From contig NZ_JBNAGF010000002.1 of NCBI RefSeq assembly GCF_049801055.1, positions 1-64,000 of the forward strand: a DNA stretch of 64,000 nt, written 5' to 3'. Both the position numbers and the translations under genes were made by a program. This DNA is from JBNAGF01 sp049801055 (GTDB lineage Bacteria; Pseudomonadota; Alphaproteobacteria; Rhodobacterales; Rhodobacteraceae). Below the pieces are notes generated by a model. The model was not told where the DNA came from. It searched no databases and saw only the letters and a list, made by a program, of their open reading frames with translations. Below are positions 32,837-41,469 of the stretch, piece after piece (positions within the stretch are counted from its first letter, which is position 1; each line of letters opens with the position of its first letter).

Positions 32837-34324
32837 TCAGAAATCGCCGTTCTCGTCCTGCTGCCACGGTTTTGCAAGGTTGCCGAAACGGGTAAAGCGG
32901 CCTTCGAAGGACAGCTCCACAGTGCCGATCGGTCCGTGGCGCTGTTTGCCGATGACCACCTCGGCCTTGCCATGCAAGCGATCCATGCGCTCCTGCCAGG
33001 CGGCCATTTCGTCCAGACGATCATCAGACGGTTTTTCGCGTTCTACATAGTATTCTTCGCGGAACACGAACATGACCACGTCGGCGTCCTGCTCGATGGA
33101 CCCGGATTCCCGCAAATCCGACAATTGCGGGCGTTTGTCATCCCGGCTTTCCACGGTACGCGACAGCTGTGACAAGGCGATCACCGGGATGTTCAGTTCC
33201 TTGGCGATGGCTTTCATGCCCATAGAGATCTCACCGATCTCCTGCACCCGGTTCTCGGCCGTGCCCCGGCAAAGTTGCAGATAGTCGATGATGAGCAGGT
33301 CGAGCCCGTGCGTCCGTTTCAGCCGCCGCGCCCGCGCCGCCAGCTGCGCGATGGGCAGGGCCGGCGTGTCGTCGATGTAGAGCGGGCAGGCTTCGAGTGA
33401 TTTTGCCGCGTCTACGAAGCGGCGAAACTCCGCTTCGGTCATGTCGCCGCGCCGGATCTGTTCGGATGGCACTTCGGATGCTTCTGACAGAATCCGGGCG
33501 GCGAGCTGCTCGGCACTCATCTCCAATGAATAAAAGCCTACGACACCGCCTTCGACCGTGCCCTCGGACCCGTCGGGTTTGATCCCGCGCTTGTAGGCCT
33601 TGGCGACATTGAAGGCGATGTTGGTGGCAAGTGACGTCTTTCCCATCGAGGGGCGCCCGGCGAGAATGATCAGGTCCGACGGGTGCAGCCCCCCGAGTTT
33701 CTTGTCGATGTCGATCAGCCCGGTCGAAACACCGGCCAGCCCGCCATCCCGCTGATAGGCTGCGTTGGCAGTATTGACGGCCTCGGTCACGGCCTTGAGG
33801 AACGAAACAAATCCGCTTTCGGTCTGGCCCTGTTCCGACAGCTTGTAGAGTTGCTGTTCTGCCTCGACGATCTGTTCCTTGGGCTCCGACGAAACCTCGA
33901 CCTTGCCGGCCTTGTCGGAAATGTCACGGCCAAGCCGGATCAGTTGTCGGCGGATCGCCAGATCATAGATCATCTGGGCGTAGTCGCGTACTGCAAAAGC
34001 GCTGATCGAAGATCCGGCGAGCTTCACCAGATAGGCAGCCCCGCCAAGCTCCTTGAGCCCGTCGTCATCTTCCATGAACGCCTTGAGCGTTACCGGAGAG
34101 GCCAGCGCATTCTTGGCGATGCGTGCGGCAGCAATCTCGTAGATCCGGGCGTGAACCGGGTCATAGAAATGCTGCGGCCCGATGATGCTGGCCACCCGAT
34201 CATAGATATCGTTGTTGGTCAGGATCGCGCCCAGCAACTGCTGTTCGGCTTCGACCGAATTCGGCATGGTATCGGGGGACTGTATGTCCGCCGGTGCCTG
34301 TTCGAGTTTGGTGATCTCGTTCAT
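32837..34324 (-). CDS. dnaB: Replicative DNA helicase DnaB
   Basis: DnaB unwinds the chromosome at the replication fork. The 495-residue protein has the N-terminal domain (PNSVEAEQQLLGAIL, residues 20-130), Walker A AGRPSMGKTSLA near 225, Walker B LLIIDYLQLC near 345, and a C-terminal KQRHGPIGTVELSF block. It is complete. Two DnaA-box-like sequences and a long hairpin lie upstream. Confidence 0.97.
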   Translation of the reverse strand: MNEITKLEQAPADIQSPDTMPNSVEAEQQLLGAILTNNDIYDRVASIIGPQHFYDPVHARIYEIAAARIAKNALASPVTLKAFMEDDDGLKELGGAAYLVKLAGSSISAFAVRDYAQMIYDLAIRRQLIRLGRDISDKAGKVEVSSEPKEQIVEAEQQLYKLSEQGQTESGFVSFLKAVTEAVNTANAAYQRDGGLAGVSTGLIDIDKKLGGLHPSDLIILAGRPSMGKTSLATNIAFNVAKAYKRGIKPDGSEGTVEGGVVGFYSLEMSAEQLAARILSEASEVPSEQIRRGDMTEAEFRRFVDAAKSLEACPLYIDDTPALPIAQLAARARRLKRTHGLDLLIIDYLQLCRGTAENRVQEIGEISMGMKAIAKELNIPVIALSQLSRTVESRDDKRPQLSDLRESGSIEQDADVVMFVFREEYYVEREKPSDDRLDEMAAWQERMDRLHGKAEVVIGKQRHGPIGTVELSFEGRFTRFGNLAKPWQQDENGDF

Positions 34325-34450
34325 TGTCTGTCCCTGCCGCCTCGGGGGATGTCATACGCTGTCTTGGGGCGTCCCGGCTATCGGGAAATAGCTGGAGATA
34401 AGTCGGGGATAACCCAAGGCCAGTTTGCATGTTCGCGGGTGTGGGCGCAA

Positions 34451-34485
34451 CATCTGGTGGCCGGGCAGTAGCCCGGCACCAGATG
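34451..34485. promoter_or_regulatory. Long GC-rich hairpin between pyrE and dnaB
   Basis: CATCTGGTGGCCGGGC (34451-34466) is complementary, apart from one bulged base, to GCCCGGCACCAGATG (34471-34485) around an AGTA loop. It sits in the 218-base gap between pyrE and dnaB, both on the minus strand. No T-run follows on either strand, so it is not a standard terminator. Attenuation, RNA processing or a repeat element are all possible. Confidence 0.55.
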
Positions 34486-34542
34486 AAACGGTGTCTCGCG
34501 CGATTCGGGCGGAAGTTATCCCCAAACTCTGCACAGGCTGGG

Positions 34543-35223
34543 CTAAGTCTTTTTGTGCGCTTCCTGCCATCCGCGGGGATCTTCAAGGAAGGCTTCAACC
34601 TCGCGCAGCGTATCTGAATCGAACGCACCGGATGCTCTCGCCTCGGCCAGAACGTCCCACCATGTGCAGAGGTGATGGAGGTGAACCCCGTGATCTCCCA
34701 GCGTCTTTTCTGTTTCGGGGAAGATGCCATAGTAGAAAATCACCGCGGTGTGCCCACACGAGGCACCTGTGTCGCGAATGGCGTCAACGAAGGACAGTTT
34801 CGAGCCGCCATCGGTGGTCAGATCTTCGACCAGCAAAACCCGCTCGCCTTCGGACATAGCGCCCTCGATCCGGGCGTTGCGGCCATAGCCTTTGGGTTTC
34901 TTGCGCACATAGGTCATCGGCAGACCCATTCGCTCAGCCACAAGTGCCGCGAAAGGAATTCCGGCCGTTTCCCCGCCGGCGATGTTGTCGAAGGCCTCGA
35001 AACCGGCGTCGCGCATCACCGTGACGGTCAGAAAGTCCATCAGAGTCGCCCGAATGCGCGGGTAGGATATCAGTTTGCGACAGTCGATATATGTCGGGCT
35101 GGGCAGGCCTGATGCGAGGGTAAAGGGTTCGGACGCGTTGAAATGGACTGCCTTGATTTCCAGCAGCATTCGAGCGGTCAGGCGAGCGATCTCTTCTCTT
35201 GGGGGGTAGGAGGTTGGGATCAT
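34543..35223 (-). CDS. pyrE: Orotate phosphoribosyltransferase
   Basis: PyrE forms orotidine 5'-phosphate from orotate and PRPP. The 226-residue product has the PRPP-binding motif ERVLLVEDLTTDGGSK near residue 128 and a family N-terminus (LLEIKAVHFNASEPFTLASG). It sits 69 bases downstream of pyrC, so the two pyrimidine genes are likely co-regulated. Length is typical of the alphaproteobacterial form. Confidence 0.95.
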   Translation of the reverse strand: MIPTSYPPREEIARLTARMLLEIKAVHFNASEPFTLASGLPSPTYIDCRKLISYPRIRATLMDFLTVTVMRDAGFEAFDNIAGGETAGIPFAALVAERMGLPMTYVRKKPKGYGRNARIEGAMSEGERVLLVEDLTTDGGSKLSFVDAIRDTGASCGHTAVIFYYGIFPETEKTLGDHGVHLHHLCTWWDVLAEARASGAFDSDTLREVEAFLEDPRGWQEAHKKT

Positions 35224-35252
35224 TTTTGAGACCTCGGGTCTGGGCCGGGAGT

Positions 35253-35292
35253 GCGGGAGCCTCCGGCGGGAGTACTTGTCAAAAAGATGAAG
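35253..35292. repeat. Possible roseobacter intergenic repeat
   Basis: The stretch holds GGGAGCCTCCGGCGGGAGTA (35256-35275) and then TTGTCAAAAAGATGAAG. From memory, closely similar CCTCCGGCGGGAGTATTT...AAAAGATGAA sequences recur between genes in roseobacter genomes. CTCC/GGAG can form a short stem. Only one copy was noticed here, so its repeat status rests on recollection. Confidence 0.4.
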
Positions 35293-36333
35293 TCATGTGA
35301 CGGTCCAAAAGACCGGGAAGCCTGGATCGAACACGGTGACGGGGCCATCATTGCTGTCGATTTTTTGTGGAAAGACAGTGGGTTCTGCGGTTTTTGTCAG
35401 GGTGATCGTGTCTTTGTTCACCGGAAGGCCATAAAAACGGGGACCATTGCGGGAGGCAAAATCTTCGAGCCTGTCAAGCGCGCCGTCTTCCTCGAAGACA
35501 TGAGCCAGAAGCGCCATCGTGTTAGTTGCCGTGAAGCAACCGGCACATCCGCAGGCGGTTTCCTTGTTTGCGTCGGTATGCGGAGCACTGTCTGTGCCGA
35601 GGATGAACCGCGCGTCCCCGGATGTTGCGGCTGCGCGCAGGGCAAGCCGGTGGGTTTCGCGTTTTGCGACCGGCAGGCAATAGTAATGCGGTTTGATGCC
35701 ACCGACCAATATATGGTTGCGGTTGATGATCAGGTGATGCGTGGTGATCGTGGCGCCGAGATCGCTGTCCTGAGATTTCACGTAGTCTACGCCATCGGCG
35801 GTTGTGATGTGTTCCATGACGACCCGCAGGCCCGGCGTTGCGCGTCGGATCGGGTCGAGAACGCGTTCGATGAACACTGCTTCACGGTCGAAGATGTCGA
35901 TATCTGCATCCGTAACTTCGCCATGGACGCAGAGCGGTAGTCCGATCTCGGCCATTTTTTCGAGCACGCCGCGAACTTTGTCGAAATCGCGTACACCGCT
36001 TGCCGAGTTGGTGGTGGCTCCTGCGGGATAGAGCTTGACCGCTTTCACAAGGCCGCTGGCAGCGGCTGCGGCAAGGTCTTGCGGATCCGTGTTTTCGGTG
36101 AGGTAGAGCGTCATCAGCGGCTCGAACGACATGCCATCGGGCAGTGCCGAGAGAATCCGATCGCGGTAGGCGGCTGCGTGGTCACCGGTAACGACTGGCG
36201 GCACGAGATTAGGCATGATGATGGCACGAGCAAAATGGCGTGCGGTTTCTGGCAGAACGGCCTGCAGCATGGCGCCGTCGCGCAGGTGCAAATGCCAATC
36301 GTCGGGGCGGCGTATCGTGATGCTCTGGGTCAT
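35293..36333 (-). CDS. pyrC: Dihydroorotase
   Basis: PyrC (class II dihydroorotase) closes carbamoyl-aspartate to dihydroorotate. The 346-residue product has the metal motif DWHLHLRDG near residue 13, and PNLVPPV, KLYPAGATTNS (carbamylated lysine), HGEVTD and GTDSAPH motifs in order. It is complete and upstream of pyrE on the same strand. It diverges from the SRPBCC gene. Confidence 0.96.
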   Translation of the reverse strand: MTQSITIRRPDDWHLHLRDGAMLQAVLPETARHFARAIIMPNLVPPVVTGDHAAAYRDRILSALPDGMSFEPLMTLYLTENTDPQDLAAAAASGLVKAVKLYPAGATTNSASGVRDFDKVRGVLEKMAEIGLPLCVHGEVTDADIDIFDREAVFIERVLDPIRRATPGLRVVMEHITTADGVDYVKSQDSDLGATITTHHLIINRNHILVGGIKPHYYCLPVAKRETHRLALRAAATSGDARFILGTDSAPHTDANKETACGCAGCFTATNTMALLAHVFEEDGALDRLEDFASRNGPRFYGLPVNKDTITLTKTAEPTVFPQKIDSNDGPVTVFDPGFPVFWTVT

Positions 36334-36446
36334 GGCGCCTCCGCTAGCACAGCCGGGCGGGCGCGAAAAGACCCTGTCGGGCGAGGCAATTTGCGCGCTT
36401 CAAACGATCTTCGTCCCGGGGCAGGTTGAAGGCACCGGAGAAAATC

Positions 36447-36908
36447 GTGACCAGAACCCTGATATTGGAACATACGTACCCCGCTGATCCGGATCGATTG
36501 TTCGATCTGGTCACGGATCTGGATACGCTTGATGCGGTGACCCGTCCTTGGTTGTTGTTCGAGCACCTGCCTTCGGGGCAGGTTCACACCGGACAGGTGT
36601 TTGACGTCGGTATTTCGCTTTTCGGGATTCTGCCCGAGCGCCCGTATCGCATGGAAGTCACCCTCTGCGATACCGAGGCGCGCTGCATGGTTTCGGAGGA
36701 GAACGGGTTTTCTGTCCGTAAGCTTGTGCACCGGCTCGAGGTGCAGCCTGACCCCGCAGGGGCATTGCTGACAGACCGTATCGAGATTGATGCAGGTTGG
36801 TTCACCCACGCCGTCGCGGGCTGGATCCGGCTCACCCATGTCTGGCGTCACAGGATCAGACTCAAATTGCTCCGCCAACAGCGGCCGCGCGAAAACTCAC
36901 CGAGCTAA
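36447..36908 (+). CDS. SRPBCC-superfamily protein
   Basis: A GTG at 36447 preceded by GGAG seven bases upstream gives 153 residues; a TTG at 36426 is weaker. The protein reads like a START/Bet v1 fold: TRTLILEHTYPADPDRLFDL at the start, a central FEHLPSGQ, and an amphipathic C-terminal helix (WIRLTHVWRHRIRLKLL). Such proteins bind hydrophobic ligands. CoxG of the carbon monoxide dehydrogenase cluster is also SRPBCC, but this gene is 7 kb from the Cox-like genes. It converges tightly with the next gene. Confidence 0.72.
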   Translation: MTRTLILEHTYPADPDRLFDLVTDLDTLDAVTRPWLLFEHLPSGQVHTGQVFDVGISLFGILPERPYRMEVTLCDTEARCMVSEENGFSVRKLVHRLEVQPDPAGALLTDRIEIDAGWFTHAVAGWIRLTHVWRHRIRLKLLRQQRPRENSPS

Positions 36909-36922
36909 GTTCTGCCGCTTCT

Positions 36923-37882
36923 TCAGGCGGAACTGGGTGGAAAGGTGAAGAGCCCCTGTTCGGCGTCCTTTTTCAGCGCGTCGAGGCGACGGCGGAATTT
37001 CGGCCCTTTCATTCGCGAAACGACATTGCGGCAAAGAACTGCGGTCAGATACGGGCGGTCTTCGGCGTCAAGAACTGCCATCAGGGCGCGCAGATAAGCA
37101 GAGTTCTTGCGACGCGCGCGGTAGAGCTGTGCAAAGCTGGTCCGGTTGAGCTCGCCATTGCCGGCCAGCAGTAACAGCCTGTAGAGCATGCCCATGTTAA
37201 TCATTTGGGTCTGAAGGGCGCTGCCCATGTTGCGCATGCGCAGTCGTTCGACATTGCTGCGTTCGAACAGGGCAGAATGCATCGCGTCCAGATCCTGATG
37301 GGGATCATACAGAACGAACGCCTGCTGTGCTGCGTCGATCATATCGGGGGCATAACCGAAACGGTCAGTGAAACTTGTGCGACGCATTTCGATGAACCGG
37401 TCGTCCCATTCGGCCATCCGCGGGTCAAGTGTGGCCTGCGGCTGGACGGCGATCACGGTGGCACCAGGCGCCGCGACCGAAAAGGCGGCTGCCGCGTATC
37501 CGCAGGGGCCGGCTCCGTAAAAGATGACTTGATCGAAGTCTTCAAAGAACCCGTCATCAATCAACTGGTCAAAGAATCCGTAGATGCGCTGATCGCGGAA
37601 CCACGTATCCCCGTCCGAAATCAGGCAAAGGTGCGACCAGCCCTGTGATTTCACCAGATCAAAACCCAGCGGCTGTTCGGTTTCCGAAAGTGCCTGAATA
37701 CCCTGAATGGTTTCAAACGTGACGAGAAGCGTGCTCTTGAGGTCGATGAAAGTTGCAAAGTGTTTTTCGCCCAGATCCTGCGACATGCCGTTTTCGTCGG
37801 CCAGCGCCATAAGACGCGTCTTCCATTCCGGCTTTTCCAGCCCGGCAAGGGAAACGTCGATGGAATTCACTACGTCCTGCAT
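36923..37882 (-). CDS. Alpha/beta-hydrolase-like protein of the glycan cluster
   Basis: The 319-residue product from ATG 37882 has a core strand-loop (VIFYGAGPCGYAAAAFSVAA) that looks like a hydrolase nucleophile elbow (GxSxG), but the serine position is Gly. VIAVQPQATLDPRMAEWDD follows, resembling hydrolases found with glycosyltransferases. I recall roseobacter homologues labelled phosphoadenosine phosphosulfate reductase, yet no PAPS-reductase motif is seen. It sits 114 bases downstream of the glycosyltransferase operon on the same strand. Function is unassigned. Confidence 0.6.
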   Translation of the reverse strand: MQDVVNSIDVSLAGLEKPEWKTRLMALADENGMSQDLGEKHFATFIDLKSTLLVTFETIQGIQALSETEQPLGFDLVKSQGWSHLCLISDGDTWFRDQRIYGFFDQLIDDGFFEDFDQVIFYGAGPCGYAAAAFSVAAPGATVIAVQPQATLDPRMAEWDDRFIEMRRTSFTDRFGYAPDMIDAAQQAFVLYDPHQDLDAMHSALFERSNVERLRMRNMGSALQTQMINMGMLYRLLLLAGNGELNRTSFAQLYRARRKNSAYLRALMAVLDAEDRPYLTAVLCRNVVSRMKGPKFRRRLDALKKDAEQGLFTFPPSSA

Positions 37883-37996
37883 CGCTCTGATCCTCAAGGT
37901 CCGGCCATCTGGCGGGCCGGTCATTGGCTTGAGAACTACAGACAGAATGCGGCCAAAATCGGAAAAAACCGGGCCGGTTTCGCGGAGAAGCGGCGG

Positions 37997-39061
37997 CTAC
38001 TTCTTGCCCGCTTGCGCCCGCCCGACATTGGCAAAGCCGGTCAGGGTCTGGGCCGAGGCATGGCTGATGGTGCGCGATGGCGGGGTCATCATCAGGCGGG
38101 CGAAGAGCGCGCGGAACGGCTCCTGCGTCATCAGTTTCTGGAACCGAGACTGCCGCCAGCTGACGGCCTTGCGGTGCAGCCGGCCAAGCTCCGGATCATC
38201 GTGCAAAGCCTTGCGGAGCGGCGCGCGTGCGGGCTCCAGCCGGGTTATGGTCGTGTCGGTTTCCTGGTTGAAATTGCGCTCGACCCAGTAATCGACATCG
38301 AGCATGTGATCGGAATGCACCGCCCGTCCGCGATCGGCCTTGAGCACATAGCTTTCCATCGCGCCAAGCGGGTAGTGGTTCAGTTGCGCATGCAGGAAAT
38401 TCGACCGGCCATAGTTGGAGAAGAGCCGCTTGGTCTTGAAGTGTTCGTTCAGCTCCCGGCCATTGCAGTCGAACCAGCGGAATTTGTCCAGGATCTCCTC
38501 GTCCGGGGAGCGGGGGCGGTGAACCCCGAGTTTCCTGTAGGTTCCGTCATTGCGGTAGAGCGTCTTGAACATCGCGGCCCGCCAAGGCCAGTAGATCACT
38601 TCGGGCGCGCAGCGGGTGAAGGTCTCGGTGATCAGGCCGTCGGAATAGCGCACGGTGTCGGCATTGCCGAAGAGCCGCCAGGTCAGGGTGATGGCATCCG
38701 CTTCGGGCAGGGCGGCAAGCAGGTCGGGCAGGGTGCCGCCGCCCGCGTGGATGTTCACGAACTCGTCGACATCCAGCGCAAGGATCCAGTCGGCCTTGCG
38801 CACCTGCTTGGTCTTGTCCGCCGCCTTCAGAGCCGTGAACTGGATGCCGCCCTTGTCGTAGGGGCCGTCATTGCGGATATGGGTCAGGTGGCCCAATTCC
38901 TGCAACCGGTCCAGCATAGTGTCGGTGCCGTCCTGACAGTCGTTGGAGAAGACCAGGAAATCGGTAAAGCCAACCGCCTGATGATGCGCCAGCCATTCCA
39001 GCAGGAACGCAGCCTCGTTGCGGACCGTGAGGACGGCAAGAAATCTGGGTGAGGTCGCCAT
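37997..39061 (-). CDS. Glycosyltransferase family 2-like protein (DVDEF type)
   Basis: The 354-residue protein has a GT-A nucleotide-sugar fold: FLAVLTVRNEAAFLLEWLAH at the N-terminus, FSNDCQDGTDTMLDRLQELG, and the metal-binding ILALDVDEFVNIHAGGGT near residue 92. The C-terminal part keeps LNHYPLGAMESYVLKADRGR, shared by the two paralogues nearby. It should transfer a sugar onto a surface glycan or similar acceptor. It lacks a membrane segment. It follows the 793-residue fusion gene by 24 bases. Confidence 0.85.
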   Translation of the reverse strand: MATSPRFLAVLTVRNEAAFLLEWLAHHQAVGFTDFLVFSNDCQDGTDTMLDRLQELGHLTHIRNDGPYDKGGIQFTALKAADKTKQVRKADWILALDVDEFVNIHAGGGTLPDLLAALPEADAITLTWRLFGNADTVRYSDGLITETFTRCAPEVIYWPWRAAMFKTLYRNDGTYRKLGVHRPRSPDEEILDKFRWFDCNGRELNEHFKTKRLFSNYGRSNFLHAQLNHYPLGAMESYVLKADRGRAVHSDHMLDVDYWVERNFNQETDTTITRLEPARAPLRKALHDDPELGRLHRKAVSWRQSRFQKLMTQEPFRALFARLMMTPPSRTISHASAQTLTGFANVGRAQAGKK

Positions 39062-39085
39062 TCAACTCCCGCGCGGCCGAAGCCG

Positions 39086-41467
39086 TCAGCTCTCCATGTC
39101 CAGCGCCAGCGCATAGGCCACGCGTTCGGTTTCGGTCAGCTTCACCCGGAGCGCCTGATTGTAGAGATCCTCGAACTCCGGCATTTTGTGCAGTTCTTCG
39201 GCCTTGGCCCGGTGCCAGTCGAGCCCCTTTTCGTGCCAGCCGCGCAGCACGTCGTCTTGCATCAGTCGATCATATTCCGCCCGGAGCCGGGGAATGTTGC
39301 GCTTGATGGTGATATCGCGAAAATCGGACCAGTCCATGCGGATCCAGTAATTCAGCCCGATCGACCGGTCGACATGTAGTGCCCGGCCACGCTGGCGCTT
39401 GATCAAGAAGCTTTCGGCACTGCGCAGAGCGTAATGGTTGAGTTGAAGTAGGTCATACCCAATTGACTTTTTCGAACTTCTCCAGCCGTTCTCTGCCACC
39501 TCTTTGGTCATATTCTTGCCGGATCCATTCACCCAGTGGATTTTCGACTTAAACTCTGAGACCAACTTGTTCGGTCTGTGGCAACTGATCTTTTCATAGG
39601 CCCCGATGTTCTTGAACATGGTCTTAAAACCCCAGACCGTGTGGGGTTTGGGGCAGAATTTTGGTGCGCAGGTGTCGAACTGGTCGATCACGAATTCGTC
39701 GGAAAGCCGGGTCACGCCATTGTGGCCGAACAGCCGCCAAGTCATCGCAACATTGGTGGCGTCGGGAACCCGATCAAAGAAATCCTGCAAGGTACCATTG
39801 CCGCAGCGAATATTCATGAACTCGTCCACGTCGATATGGATGATCCATTCGGCATTGCGGATAACCGGCTCCTTGAGGCTTTGGTTTAGCGCATATTGCT
39901 GTGGTGAGTTACCTTTCCACATGTCATTATTGCGATGTTGCAAAACGCCGAGTTCCTGCAGTCGATCCAGTATCTCGCTGGTCCCGTCGGTGCAGTCATT
40001 TGTGTAGATCAGAAAATTGTCGACGCCGATGGCGCGATGATAGGCGACCCATTCAATAATGTAGGGCGCTTCGTTCTTCATGCAGCCGACGATTACATTG
40101 CCGCTGTTTCCGTCAGGCAGATCGCGCAATGGGATTTCCGGGTGCGCGGCTGCGAGTTCTTCTTCGTTGACGCTGCCCAACCGATTGTGAGGCGCGAAGG
40201 AGGAGGTTTTCAGCTTCTCGAAATTCTGCACAGCAAGGGGCGGCATCAATGCGCGGGCGGTTTCGGTCAAACCATCCTCCGGAGAGGCGGCGGCCTTGGG
40301 TTTTGAGGGGGCCGCTGGCGTTGAACCGTTGATACGGGCAAGGTCTGCCGCCTTGGCCTTGCGCTGCTCCCTTGTGGCCTTTTCGATCCGAAACATAAAG
40401 GTCAGCAAATACTGCGACGCCCGGAAACCCATTTCGGTATCGGCTTCCGTCCAACCCATGCCCTTGTCCGGGCGGTCGAACTGGCTATGATCCAGACCGG
40501 CGTGAGAACCTGCCAGCTCCGCGTTGGCCGCTGCAAACCGGTCCGAGATCACCGAGGCCGATCCCGGCGGAATCGGCAAACCGCCAATTTCGATTTCGTT
40601 GATAAAGCTACGCCACAATTGCCGTGGAAGGATTTTATTGCGGCTTTCTAGAACCTTCAGGATCAGGTCGTTCAGTTGCCGCCCACGCGCCAGCCAAGCG
40701 GCGGACGGAGCGGCGGGAACGGCGCTCGTCGGCGCTTTGCCCAAAGTTGACCGGATCTCAAAAGCGTCGCGCACCTCTTCCGTCGCTTCCGGGCTGGAAA
40801 AGCGGTCTGGGTCGTAGCCTCGCAGATGCACAGATCCGGTTCCGAAGACGTCCTCCCAGAATCCAACGAGAGCCGAATAGTCGAGCCAGAAGGGGGGGGC
40901 CTGGTTTTCCAGAAACTGACCGGCCTGAGGGTCGATTGCCGGAGCGGCCTTAAGGCAGGCCTGCCACCAGTCATCGGCGCCGCATAGATCCAGATCGCGC
41001 GACAGCGGCGCAGCCCGCCCTTCCAGAACCTGTTGCGCATAGTGATTAACCAGCAATCGGGCGGGTTCGTCCACATGGGCCACCACGCGGATATCGTTTG
41101 AGAGCGGCGCAAGAAGATCACGCAGGCGCTGCAGTTCGGATTGGCGGCAAAGCGAAGCACCGAGCTGTGATGCCGAGAGGATCAGGTGATCGGGCTTGTG
41201 CTGCGCCACATCCCGGGAAAGATCCTGGGTTAGCGCATCCCTCAACACCTTTTGTTTCTCTCCCGTGATGTATCCACGATTGAACCGTAACGGGTCGATA
41301 TGGTCGGGATCCGTCACCGCCATGAACAGGCGGGTGTGGTTCTTGGCGCCGGGGCTGCGGGGAAAGAGGACACCCTTGCCCAACATCTGTTCCCGTTTGG
41401 TTGCCATGACCTGCTGCAGCCGGGATGCGCCGACATGTTCCAGTCCGATATGCAAGTGGATACGCAT
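39086..41467 (-). CDS. Sulfotransferase-like/glycosyltransferase fusion protein
   Basis: The 793-residue protein joins two modules. Residues 1-330 begin HLHIGLEHVGASRLQQVMAT and align in style with sulfotransferases that begin HIGxxKTGTTxLQ. Here the 5'-phosphosulfate loop is degenerate (HVGAS for KTGTT). After a charged, Ala/Pro-rich linker (365-450), residues 457-770 are a DVDEF-type glycosyltransferase (VGCMKNEAPYIIEWVAYHRA; DVDEFMNI at 546-553), paralogous to its neighbours. The base composition of the middle GT region looks more AT-rich than its surroundings, suggesting mosaic origin. It is two bases from the sulfotransferase gene upstream. Confidence 0.8.
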   Translation of the reverse strand: MRIHLHIGLEHVGASRLQQVMATKREQMLGKGVLFPRSPGAKNHTRLFMAVTDPDHIDPLRFNRGYITGEKQKVLRDALTQDLSRDVAQHKPDHLILSASQLGASLCRQSELQRLRDLLAPLSNDIRVVAHVDEPARLLVNHYAQQVLEGRAAPLSRDLDLCGADDWWQACLKAAPAIDPQAGQFLENQAPPFWLDYSALVGFWEDVFGTGSVHLRGYDPDRFSSPEATEEVRDAFEIRSTLGKAPTSAVPAAPSAAWLARGRQLNDLILKVLESRNKILPRQLWRSFINEIEIGGLPIPPGSASVISDRFAAANAELAGSHAGLDHSQFDRPDKGMGWTEADTEMGFRASQYLLTFMFRIEKATREQRKAKAADLARINGSTPAAPSKPKAAASPEDGLTETARALMPPLAVQNFEKLKTSSFAPHNRLGSVNEEELAAAHPEIPLRDLPDGNSGNVIVGCMKNEAPYIIEWVAYHRAIGVDNFLIYTNDCTDGTSEILDRLQELGVLQHRNNDMWKGNSPQQYALNQSLKEPVIRNAEWIIHIDVDEFMNIRCGNGTLQDFFDRVPDATNVAMTWRLFGHNGVTRLSDEFVIDQFDTCAPKFCPKPHTVWGFKTMFKNIGAYEKISCHRPNKLVSEFKSKIHWVNGSGKNMTKEVAENGWRSSKKSIGYDLLQLNHYALRSAESFLIKRQRGRALHVDRSIGLNYWIRMDWSDFRDITIKRNIPRLRAEYDRLMQDDVLRGWHEKGLDWHRAKAEELHKMPEFEDLYNQALRVKLTETERVAYALALDMES

Positions 41468-41469
41468 TC

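Noticed and set aside
37760..39052. 430-codon plus-strand ORF
   Set aside because: It is the complement of the glycosyltransferase at 37997-39061, which has clear GT motifs; open antisense frames are common at this GC content.
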